Assembly (NCBI GenBank): GCA_015847255.1 | Contig: JADLZK010002646.1 | Coordinates: forward strand, 1 to 64,000 | Direction: 5' to 3' | Source of the DNA: Hyparrhenia diplandra | Lineage: Eukaryota > Streptophyta > Magnoliopsida > Poales > Poaceae | DNA length: 64,000 nt | Position numbers and translations under genes: made by a program | Part shown: positions 46,861 through 57,851 of the stretch, one piece after another | Layout: the number at the start of each line of letters is the position of its first letter | Numbering within the stretch: the first letter of the stretch is position 1 | The notes under the pieces: model-generated | Told to the model about the DNA's origin: nothing | The model's input: only the letters and a program-made list of their open reading frames with translations | Databases searched by the model: none

Positions 46861-48028
46861 ATGTCCTCGCCGGCGGCGCATCGGGTCGGCTGCGTCCCGG
46901 CATCGCAGCCGGTATTCCCCGACGAGATCCTGGAGGAGATCTTCCTCCGCCTCGACGCCGCGGAAGACCTCGCCCACGCCTCCGCTGCTTGCACCGCCTT
47001 CCACCGCGTCGTCTCCGCGCGCCGCTTCCTCCACCGCTTCAGGTGCCTGCACCCCCCACCCGTCCTCGGCGTCCTCGAATGCTTCCCGATCAAAGCATTC
47101 CACCCCGCCGAGCCGCCCCACTGCTCCGCCCCTGCCGCACGGGCCCTCGCTCAGGCCGCCGATTTCACTTTCTCCTTCCTCGATACCCCTGACTGCTGGC
47201 ATGTCTCCGACGCTCGCGACTCCCGCGTCCTCCTTTACCGCTTCACCGGCATCAACACCGGGGTCGCTGGTCTGCGACCCCTTGCACCGCCGGCAGGTCC
47301 AGCTACCCGCCATCCCTGACGACCTAGCGGCTGCTACTGGGGGCCGGGGCATGCAACGATTCCTCGATCCAGACACTGATGAGGACAAGGAGAAGCACGA
47401 TTTGTCATCCCGGGTGATCTGCGCTGCGCAGTGCGAACACAAGCTTGTGACCTTCCACTTCTCTTCAGTCACTGGGCAATGGTTAGGAAATACGTTCAAC
47501 AGAACAGTTCCTTTGGACTATGACTTGGTTAGTTTTGAGGAGATGTTCGAGCGCCACTACGCTCATGGCTGCTACTTCTGGATAAATGATTTCATCAGCA
47601 GTATGATCATGCTCAACATGCATGATATGGAACTTTCTGCTGTTGACTTCCCTCCTAGCATGGATCAAGTGAGAGCATGGGCCATTGTGGAGGCAGGGGA
47701 AGGCATGATAGGTCTGTTCGCTCTTAGTGATGACATGCTACAGCTCTACTATAAGTCTTTGGAAGGAACTGTTTGGCAACACGAAAGGATAATCCCCTTG
47801 CCTAAAACAAACAGTGACTGGAGCATTATTCATGGGGCTGCTGGGCACTTACTCCTAAAAGCATCACCACCGAATGATGCTTCCCAGTTTGCAGTGTGGG
47901 AGTCACAGTATTTCACACTCAATCTCAAGACATTTCAAGTTGAAAGGCTTTGTGTTTCGAATCGGTACATTTCAAGTGCTCGTCTGTATTCGAATTTCCC
48001 ATCACCATTCTCACTGCCAAGCATATGA
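46861..48028 (+). CDS. F-box protein (frameshifted)
   Basis: Likely substrate-recognition subunit of an SCF (SKP1-CUL1-F-box) ubiquitin ligase. The F-box is at residues about 17-60 (FPDEILEEIFLRLD ... HASAACTAFHRVV). The C-terminal part, about 300 residues, is the diverged type found in large grass F-box families, without obvious Kelch or leucine-rich repeats. Start: first ATG after the GC-rich leader, 46861. The frame breaks in a four-G run at 47260-47263, where one G too many separates RVLLYRFTGINTG from SLVCDPLHRRQ. Ignoring one base gives 1167 nt and 388 residues ending at TGA 48026-48028. Because homology on both sides is seamless, an intron there is unlikely. A GTACGT just after the stop could allow a spliced variant. 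The target is unknown. Confidence 0.75.
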
Positions 48029-51000
48029 TACGGTACGTACCTTCCTTATTTTCTTCAAGTTTAGAATTAGAATGCTTTTTTATGTGTTCTTGCATCCTAC
48101 TTATTTCTGTAACGCACTTTTGTATGGTGCATCATCTCAACTCATGGTTGTTATGTCACCATGCTCATTTGCTCATTGATTGTTAATTAGAGGCACTACT
48201 GCATTTTGTGTTTTTATGTGTTGTTTGGACAGCTGATAAAAAAAGGCAATGGATTGATGATTATTGCAGTATTGTTCAGCATGTCTATGCCAATCAGCTT
48301 CAGGTTTCAACTTTTAAGAAAGTCAGGTTTTATATATCACTGGCATGCAATTCAAATGTGAGGTGTGGTTTGGCTTGTCATATTCTCAAAAACAAGATGT
48401 TGACTATTAATTTATCTTACTCTTCAATGTAATAATGACCATAAGAAAATACTTTCAAATGGGAAATCCAATAATACCATTTTCATAGAATATTTTATTG
48501 TCATGTGAGACTAATTGTTCATTGAAGATTATGATGTTTGAATCCTAAATTGTGTGCACCCTTCTAAATAGAAATTGAGGTGCATATCAAATGTGTATGC
48601 CCTTAGATAGGAATGGATGAAAATGCAACTCATGGCCATATGCTCACACAGCAATAATAAAACCCATGGAGATTTTATATGTTTTATGAAAATTTATATT
48701 CGTCAGTGGTCCTCCTTTTTGCATATCTGCACTTAGTTGTTCTAAATATCTCCAGCACAAGCTTAATGAGGGACCTTGTTTGATAGACTTGACTACACAT
48801 TACAAGCTTCTTTTTATCATTTTTAGCCTACTCCACAGGCTTTGAACTCATCACGTATTAGGCACATAAAGATGTCTGTGTTAGCTGCAGTTTGTGGGTC
48901 TGATCAGTCACAAGCCCTCAACCCTATGTATCTCTGTACATCCAAACACAATGAATAGTTTGTTTCGATGCACATGCCTGGAAACAGTTAACATGGTTGA
49001 TTTGGTATTATTTTTTGCATGCTGCTGCTAACATTTAATATTTGGTAGGTCAGCATCTCAACCTGGAGTTCTCAAGGTGATGTATGGTGCCTTGAAACAT
49101 TATGCATGAGACATGCTAATGCTGTTAGTGATGACATCGATCAGCTGTTTAGTTTATGCAGTCATGTTTTCCCAATTGCCATTGTGTTGTACACTTGTGG
49201 CTGTTTGGAGCTATTTGGCATGTAATCAAGGCACTAAGGAGGCCATCTAGCTGATTTGTGCTCGCAATCGCATATTTGTAGCCAACTAGCCATGGCTCAT
49301 GGAGATTGTCCAATCAGAGAGCTGTGATTTCAATGAACAAAGTGGTTATATCCATTTCTTGGCACCAAGTAGTCCTTCTCACTGGCTTCTATCAGGTTCC
49401 TTTGAGACTCCTGTTGTTTATCCTTAACTCCCAGTAGAATTGCAACTAAACCAATAGCAGATCCTATCTGTAATTTTGCCTTCAGGGCAGCAGCACACGG
49501 AGGCACTTCTGGTTACCGGGAACTGATCAATTCCTGTACTGTAGATGTTGATGTGACTTGGTCAAACCTGTACTAGCTGTTGAGCCGTATGTGAGCACTG
49601 CACTGGATCTATACTGCAAGTTTAATTATCGGAAGAATATTAATGTAATCTTCTTATCTGTTCATGTCTTTATGAGTAGAAGTTTTCTAATTCAATATGG
49701 TCTACACTGTTTTTTTTTTTAAAAAAAATTGGGAACTGATTCAGGAATTACATGTTCTAGCAATTTGTCTTCAGCACTTAGATCACTTGCCTGTTGGACT
49801 GGTGTGTGTGCTATATCCATGAGCTATTCTCAAACAATGAACTATGTCTTTTGCTAAATGATATAACTTCAATTTCACTGAATTAGCCATGTAACCATAA
49901 CTGGTAGTGCTTATAACGCGTACTTTATCTGAATGCTCTGGTTGATTATTTGAATTGTGAACTTAATGATCCACAAGGTAGTACAGCACTGTTGGTTTCT
50001 TGCTATTAAAAAACATAATTGGTTTCTCCAGGTATTTTTTTATGATTATGACAAGCAGACTAGAATTCTTTTGTTTTTTTTTTGAAACAAATACCAGGAT
50101 TATCTATATTTGCATATGGGCCTTCTAAATTTATAGCACCACGTGTAGCTAGCCTTATAGTTTCTTGACCTTGATCTTGGATATGCATTTGAAGCACAAT
50201 TATATACTGAAAATGTCCCAAGATTATTTTTCTCAGCAACATGAACCTTAAATCACTGCCAAGAGGTAACATATTCTTGTTTAGTAAGATTTGAAACTCG
50301 AGTTGAAGGAGATCCTCCTGGCATATATTATGATCCAATGATATCCAAAACTTGTATTGGGAGAAAGTCACTAGTAAGGATAAAGAATTGACTGTTCACC
50401 AGAATTGACACATTTCTTTTGATGTATTTACTCTCTTCCCTAATAGTCCATCTCTCCAGTGACCTTGCACATTGATCTATTTTTAGTTGTATTATAAAAA
50501 AAAATTCACAAATTTTGGCAAATGCATATCGCAGATGATGTTAGACTGCAATCTGCAGAGTTAGTCTATGCAAATTTGGTTCAAGAAGTGTTGCTAATCT
50601 TTATTCTTCTACTGACGTCCATATACCACACAAAAGTCTGCTAATTTAGTTCAAGCATATACTACGGTCTTATGAATACAATTGTTTCATTTAAAAATTG
50701 ATGAGTTCTGAGAGATCAACTTATTTGTAAAAATGGAACAAACTTCAGATTTTTATGAACTTGCTAGCTCTGAAATACGTGCTAGTGCCATCAGATCTTA
50801 GACTTTGATTTAAATCATTTGAAATTAATGCTATTCTGTCAGGTCTGGACACTACGATTCTGATGGTCTTGAAGAGTATCACTGACAGGACCTCGGTTGC
50901 TGAAAATAGGTCTTCTGTGCACCCAAAATACTAGGATAGACCCAAGATGAGGTCCTCCATGTCAATGGTCACCAAGATGCTGAGGGTGAGGTTGTAGTAA

Positions 51001-51662
51001 GTGACAACATCCTGAGGCCTGGCCTGATCACCTACGTTTTGGACCTCGAAGTCAGGACAGTAAAGCCGATTCAGTTCAGTTTATCCCCGTCGATGCATGT
51101 CTCCAGCAGCTCACTTGCACTGTTGCACTGGAGATCTGCTGATGGAAAGTTGAAGGACCGGGAGAGGGAGGGAGGAGCCGCAAGTGGGGGATGGAAGTGC
51201 GGAGCCGGGTGCGGGTGTTGGGTCGGGCTGGCACCGGAGTGTCCGGACGTTAGCAGAGAACCAACCATTACCGGGTCATCAAAGGGCCTAATTAGTGATG
51301 GCAAGTTACCTTTTTAGCCAAACTTCTTATTTAGTCCTAGAATTGTTTGGATATCTTGTATTTAAGAATGAAGGAAGTATGTTTAATTCTAGTAATTCTA
51401 TGTTCCCATAAACTCGTGGTTGGTTAAACAATAATAAGTCAGAAAACACCAGAAAAACTAATTGTGTTATTTGGGCTATAAATTTAAGATCTTTAATTGG
51501 CCATATAATTCACCTCACTCTTCAATGCTCCTCCGGTCCTCCCAAGACTATCATATCAAAACATCGGATAAGATCAATAGTAGCAACACAAAACACAATT
51601 GGCTGGCTTCGCCCGGCGGGACTGACGAGTGACGACGTCCAAATCTTGATGTTTCTGTTGTA
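48029..51662. other. Intergenic between F-box gene and PLA1-B
   Basis: The left part should hold the F-box 3' UTR; the right end holds the PLA1-B 3' UTR (both genes point toward each other here). AT-rich, with a T/A run near 49710-49730. 50840-51290 is GC-richer and frame-rich but unrecognised. No gene is called. Confidence 0.45.
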
Positions 51663-54600
51663 CTACAAGTCGACGTTGTCATCCTCGTCTTCGTAGTCCG
51701 GCTCATGGTCCTCCAAGACCCACCTCCCGTCGGGCCCTTTCACCATATTCTTGTTGTGGTGCACCTTCCAGCCCACCGGCACAGGGTACTCATCGGCGAG
51801 GCAGTCGTCGAACTTGTTCACCAGGGCAACGTCCCGGTCCACCACCAGCTCGAACCCGCCGTGGTCACCCTGCCAGCCGGCGACGCCGTGGAGGTGAACC
51901 TCGAGGTCGTGTGACTGCGACTCATTGCCGTGGGGCTTGAGGAACGGCGACCGGCGCGTGTCAATGAGCAGCTCAACGCCCACGTCGGCGTAGCCTACGG
52001 GCGGGTAGTGCGGGATGCGGTCCGGCTTGTTCCGGACGCGGAGCATCCGGAGGTCCGGGAGGCCGTGGAAGACGTCCCGGAAGTCGCGGTCCCCCGTGCG
52101 TGGGCTGCCGAACACAATGGCCGTGACCGGAGCACGGCGGCTGTCGTACCCCGGGGTCTTGTTGTAGGCATTGGCGACGATGTCGACGGCGTTCAGGGTG
52201 GCCATGGTCGCGCCGAGGCTGTGGCCAACCACGGTGATGCTCGTTTCCTCGTCCTTGTATTTGTCCATTAGCCTTGCGATCTCTGTCAAAACCTGCATGC
52301 TCGCGCAATTAATAACTTGGTAACTATATGCGCACAAAAATGGAAGCTAGGAGATAATCTAATAATCTGTAGGGAAATCTATATACTTATCGAGTACATC
52401 TAAATCGCTGTTCACTCTTCACTGACTATTAAAAAGCTCAGTTATTCAGAAAACTATGACATATAAATGCACACACATTGGAGTATATAACACATTCTAG
52501 CTTCTTCAATCTCCTTTTACCTGACTCCGCTGCCACCTTTCTCAATCATCCATCGCTTTAAACATTGTTAATGCATAGTACTGCACTACTGCTGTTATAG
52601 CATTTCTGATCGATCTTGCCTTTTTCCTTTGGGCACTGTAAGATTGACAATCATTGTCCCTTCCTCAACAGTGAATTGCATCTCATTTTTGTTTTCCATC
52701 CTTCAGCACAGCTGTCATCGTTTTTTTTTTGCTGTATATCCATCAATATAATATCACCCGGTGCCCTCCTCCTCTGGGCACTATGCTATAAACTGCATTA
52801 GCAGCCTTAATTCGCCACGCCTGCCTGACACTACCTCAAAGTACTACTAATCGAGGGCCTATTGTCGGTCTGAAAATTTTCACATTGTGTAGTGTCCATA
52901 GGGAATGGGGGATCCCCTGCGGTTGCCACTGTAGAACTACAGCAACAGCTGGAGAAGGACCATTATATGTATGTATGTGCGGCACCAAATGACATTATAT
53001 GTATGTGTCTACTCTCCACTACTTTGCCAGCGCACTGTAGCAATTATCTTTATGCCACAGTTTCTTTTCGTTTTTCATTCCAGGCAATGCACTTCCCAAG
53101 AAACGAGTTAGGCCCGTTTGGCAACTCGTGTGTGTCAACCACGTGTGCGAGAAAACCGAGCAGGGATTGGGTGATCCCCACCCGACCACCCGATCCCGCT
53201 CAACATCACCCCGTGAGGTGAGGCTCACGCGTGCAAACTCAACTGTGGTGGCTGTGTGCTACTAGATGGAGTAGTGGCCGTGAGATGAGACCGGGGATGG
53301 GGCTCGGCAAGGTGGCCACCGCCGGATCGGGCGCCTCCGGGCTAGCGACGGCGCGCGGCGTACGCTGCCCGCACGCACCCGGCTTGGCCGGCGGGGGTTC
53401 GCGGGGCTGTGGGGTGGGGCGGAAGGCGGTCTCCTTTGGCGTGCCGACCTCGGCTCCGATGTCGCGCTAGTCTCCGGCTCCGGCGAGGGCACCATGGTCG
53501 GCAGCCAGCGGCTAGCAGCCACCGGTGGTGGAGGGAGGTGTAGGACGGGATGGGGTGGTGGTGCCTCGCTGGAAGAGGAGGTTTGGAGGAGGAGGATGGG
53601 GATCCACTACTACACATCTAATTTTACGGAGTGTTTGAAAATGATTTTCCGTGGCGGGTTTTTATAAAACCGCCACGGTTAATATCTCGATTAACCGTAG
53701 CGGTTATTTTTTATTAATCGTGACGGTTTTAATAACCGCCACGGTAAATCAATTAACCGTGGCGGGCTTTTTATAAAAACCGCCACGGTAAATGAAGCCC
53801 AAACACCAAAGAAATGAAGCCCACGCCGGCCCGATATCATGGGTCGCATATATATCTTTGGAATTAGGGTTTCCACCACTCATTCACTCGGTCCACCCCC
53901 CCCTCTCTCTCTCTCCTCCCTCTCGACGCCTCCTCTCTCAACCCCACCTCCTCTCCCCGATGGCACCGGCCGGCACCACCCCACCTCGACCCACCACGGT
54001 TCCCCGGTAGCGTGGCCCCTTTCGCTGCGGCAAGCAAGCGGCGCGGCGGCGGCGGGCGCGAGGCGGCGCTGCCGCCGGCGCCTGGCGTGGGCGGCGTCCC
54101 TCCCCGCGGCCCGGGCTCAATGGCGGTGGCCGGATTGAGCGGCGGCCGACCTTGGACGGCCCCGGCGGCGGATCCGGCCGGCGGAGGCCGCCAGCCTGCA
54201 TCCGGGCCCATTTGGGCCTGGATCCGGGTTTTTTTCATTTTCATTTGTTTTTATTACGATTTACGGTGGCGGGCATTAGGGTTGCCAAAAACGCCACGGA
54301 AAGCTCTCATTTACGGTGACCCTTCATTCGTGGCGGATAGAAAAACCGCCACGGAAAAGGATTTTTGCCCACCACGGAAGTTCGTTTATCCGGGGGCGCC
54401 GGCGCCATGGGGCGCGCGGTGGCCGTGGTGGCGGCACCAGTGTGCCCTAACGGGCTGGTCGGATGTCTCCGTGGAAGCGGTGAATGGCTGGGGGCAGCGG
54501 CGGACATCACCGAGGCGGCGAGGGCGGCAACAGGTGAATGCAAGCGCCTCCGTTCCACGCCACGGGTGGAGATTTTTCTCTCCCCCGTGGGTCGATGTGG

Positions 54601-56502
54601 ATTGGACTGCGAATCACTCCGATACCTGCGTAGCCAAATGCAGCTTTTCAAGCGGGCGTGGGGACGCCGCCCGGCGTGTGGGTCTCGTCCCACGTGAGGC
54701 GGGGTTTGGGGGTCAATCCATTCCAAACCACCTGCCGCCAAACGAGCCCTTAAAAGAACAACTAACCGTCTTCATTTCCGGTTGCAGACTATATGTCAAT
54801 GTATCATTGTGATTTGTGAAGCCGTGATTGCATTTGAAATTTAAGGGCTTGTATACATGGCATGTAATTGTTATAATCATGAATGTGCATATAATTCTGA
54901 TTTCAGCATTGAGTGATCTCTGATCTAAGATGAACGTTGTACTCCCTCCGGGATGGTATTAGAAGTCGTTTAGGACAATGACACCGGTCTCCAAAACATA
55001 ACTTTGACCTTTTATTATTATATAAAAATATTTATGAAGATGTGATATATGTATACTTTTATCAAAGTATTTTTTAAGACAAATCTACTCATATAATTTT
55101 ACATTTACAAACTCGACAACTTAAAAGTTATTGATGATTTATATTCCCGATGTGACCCAAACCTTTCCAAAAACGACTTCTAATACCAACCCGGAGGGAG
55201 TACATTTCTTAGAATTATGATTGGTGCTGATTTTGTGGAGGAAAGGAAGTTACAATATATAAGAAATGAGAATCAGCCAAGAATTCCTCAAATACTTTTA
55301 ATAGTTGTTTGCAGCCATCAGATTGCTTTGCCTGGACACCTGATGCGCTAATTAACTTCTAAGCAAAGCATGCCTCACGCTTACCTTAACGCAACCTTCA
55401 TGAGACAACTCAGACAAAGTATATAAAATCCATGCCAGGCGTGTCACGAAGGTATAGATGTGCCATAAGTTGTTATTAAGATGTAAGGACATATATAAGG
55501 CATCGTGTTTTTAGGGTCAGGTAGCCTATACGAGCAATTTCATCACCTATAGACATGTTTTCGACCCAGCTTGCTGAACTGTAAATTGTCACTGGGGTAA
55601 GACAACAGCTATATTTATGTCACAATTTTCTCCTCTCCTCTTGAATTGAAACGGCAACTTGTTCAGTTGTACTAGTCAACTCCACAAGCATAAGCACTAC
55701 ACTACTTGTTTTATTTTTCTTATAAACTAGTCCATCAACCTGCATTCGCTAAACTTGGGAGGAGTAATTTGGACTTTTTTTTTAGAAATAATAGGATAAG
55801 GGCCCTTATGGTTAAAATGGATATGAATGCGATAACAACAATATAATGTATTAAATGTACGCATGAACTGGAATGCAAGAAATTGAAAAGAAGCGGCAGA
55901 GCACACACCTGCATTCTGGCGCTCTGCTTGCTCAGATGGGAGCCTTCATCGGCCGACGTGTAAAGCGACAGGTACCCGCGGTGCACCGACGGGTCGGAGC
56001 CGCCGGCGCCCTCTGGACCCAGGATGCCTGCCGCCGAGGCGAGCGCGAGCTTGAGGTCGGCCACCCACTCGAGCGCGCGCTGCGTGCCTCGCCACGCCAC
56101 GACGATGTCCCTGCGGCCGAGCGCGGCGGCGCCCTCGTCCGTGGCCACGGCGACGTACCCCATCCAGTTGCACTCCCTGGCGCGGCCCTGCCGGCAGAGC
56201 GGCCGGAGGAGCACCTTCCCACGCACCTCGGCGCTGGCCGTGGCGTAGAGGTACCGCGTGGCCTCGTACCACCCCGGGCGGGACACGTCCACGCGCCGGA
56301 ACAGGTCGGCGCGGCGGTACCGGCACAGCCCGGCGTTCGGCGACCGGCTCTCGCCGATGAACGCCTCGTACGTGGCCATGATCATCTCGCCGTAGGTGAT
56401 GAGGCAACGCCGGAGGTCCACGTCGAGAGGATCCAGCAGGCCCTCCCAGTGGTTGCTGCCGTGCAGCTCCCTCCACCGCCCGGCCATGTCGCCGGAGAAC
56501 AT
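51663..56502 (-). CDS. PLA1-B: class 3 lipase / phospholipase A1-II, intact
   Basis: Same family and layout as PLA1-A and PLA1-C. Exon 1 is 55909-56502 (198 codons) and exon 2 is 51663-52292 (209 codons plus TAG), 407 residues in all. The GT-AG phase-0 intron sits at the shared Gln|Val junction but is 3616 bp, because it contains several transposons. Exon 1 has WMGYVAVATD and VVAWRGTQRALEWV. Exon 2 has GHSLGATMA with Ser about 223, NKPDRIP and EVHLHGVAG for the Asp and His. The C terminus is acidic (EDEDDNVDL). Start: the ATG at 56502 is the first after an in-frame TAA; the Met five codons on (MAGRWRELHG) is equally plausible. No signal peptide is seen, so a cytosolic enzyme is likely. The frame is fully intact. 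Confidence 0.9.
53110..54747. mobile_element. PIF/Harbinger-like element in the PLA1-B intron
   Basis: The left end TTAGGCCCGTTTGGC and, inverted from the right end, TTAAGGGCTCGTTTGGC are similar inverted ends next to TTA/TAA. PIF/Harbinger and Tourist elements look like this. The 1.6-kb body is GC-rich and contains the CACTA-like segment at 53605-54360. No transposase frame is recognised. Exact termini are uncertain by a few bases. Confidence 0.4.
53605..54360. mobile_element. CACTA-like terminal segment with CCGCCACGG subterminal repeats
   Basis: Starts CACTACTACACAT, close to the CACTACAAGAAA-type terminus of grass CACTA (En/Spm) elements. It carries many copies, in both orientations, of an ACCGCCACGG / CCGTGGCGG motif at 53650-53790 and again at 54262-54355, as subterminal repeats do. 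No matching TAGTG right end is seen, so it is probably partial and nested in the PIF-like element. Confidence 0.5.
54942..55200. mobile_element. Stowaway MITE, 259 bp
   Basis: Inverted ends CTCCCTCCGGGATGG and CCAACCCGGAGGGAG continue inward with GTATTAGAAGTCGTTT matched by AAACGACTTCTAATAC, so the arms match over about 30 bp. A TA duplication lies on each side (54940-54941, 55201-55202). This is the standard grass Stowaway (Tc1/mariner-derived) signature. It lies in the PLA1-B intron. Confidence 0.92.
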
Positions 56503-57851
56503 TTGTTACCGATCTGAATTCTGGATGTTGTGGTCCTCTTCCTCCCTTTGCCAATCTTTGTGGCACTGCAACTGCAAGTCTGCAAGGTTATAAAATTTGA
56601 CCTCGGAGCAAGCAAGGCGTGTACAAGTGGAGCATTCTTTTGCTCACATGGCACATGACAGTGGGCATGGAAAGAATTCAAGGATTCAGAGGGAACCGGG
56701 ACCGTCTGAATCTGTCGGTATATAAATTGATTTGAATATGTTGCCGGCTACTAGAACTGATTATCTGACATTATTATGCTCTATGAAATGCTTGAATTGA
56801 TAATTTGACTTTCGCATAGCCTTTAGATCCCATCTCTAGACTAAATTTACAGTCTACGGCCACAACAGCTTTTGCTTTTCAAAAAGAGAGGATTAAAAAG
56901 CAGTTCTGGATCTATCAGACCATGACCAACAACTGCAACTACGGAAAGACGAGAAGAAAGGAAATGAGATCCATGGGCTGTTGGGTACCCTTTTTCATCG
57001 CAAAAAGATGAATGCTGAAATAATATATATAAGCAAAAAAATCGCACAGCACAACATTGCCTAATCCGATCCACTGTGAGGAAAAAAACTAACTATCCAG
57101 CATTGGGAAGAAGATGATCACCTCCGCTTTGGAAGAAACCGAAGAATTTGTTGGGGGTGAAAAATGGCGGCATGTCAAAACCACCTCTCCGGATCGAGCA
57201 TCTTGACAAGGGAAGGGGAAGTTGTTGGTCTCCCGGATGCCAAGATGAGATCCAAGAAAGGGAGAAAGATGTTCTAGGACAGAGGATTCGGCCAACCGGA
57301 GCAACGAGAATGTTGTCTCACCCCCCACCACCTTAAAATATCTCAAGGTACGAAGTTTTCCTCTTATGGAGTTTTTACTGTTCTCAACAAATTCAGTACC
57401 TCAAAATTGATATAGAAATATTTATTTTTAAATGCAATGGCAGGAGCTCTCCCTTTCAATTAAGAGATACCAAATACATAATGAGTTGTATCAATAAAGA
57501 CATAATACGTTGTATCGTGTAATTCTAAATAAATAAATAAAGACATAATTAGCTGTCTTCAGAATTTAGTAAGCCATACTTTTGCCGCACTACATAAATT
57601 CATGGAAAAGATGTTTCCTAATACTAAGTAATAACAAAGGTGGTGAAAAACATCCAAGCTGTATTATTTTTTTTTTTTTTTTTCTCAAAGCTCCACACTG
57701 CTCAACAAATTTAGACTTTATTACAATAGATAAAAGTCAATGAAACTCATGATTTGAATACAGAAAAATAGTGAAGTACAATTTAAAACACAACGGCACA
57801 TGTGTTCTGGTAACAAACTGGTAAAAGATGAGTTGCCACCTGCCAGGCTAA
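56503..57851. other. Region between PLA1-B and PLA1-C
   Basis: Contains the PLA1-B promoter and the PLA1-C 3' end. A TTTATATA motif on the minus strand near 56719 lies about 210 nt before the PLA1-B ATG. A T-rich run is at 57667-57683. Short frames only (for example 57089-57346, unrecognised). Confidence 0.45.

Noticed and set aside
47255..47270. A short intron instead of a frameshift in the F-box gene
   Set aside because: There is no GT-AG pair of workable size. The protein is continuous when a single G is ignored.
53605..54360. Complete CACTA transposon
   Set aside because: The left terminus and subterminal repeats are convincing, but no TAGTG right terminus or 3-bp target duplication is found. 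It is described as a partial segment only.
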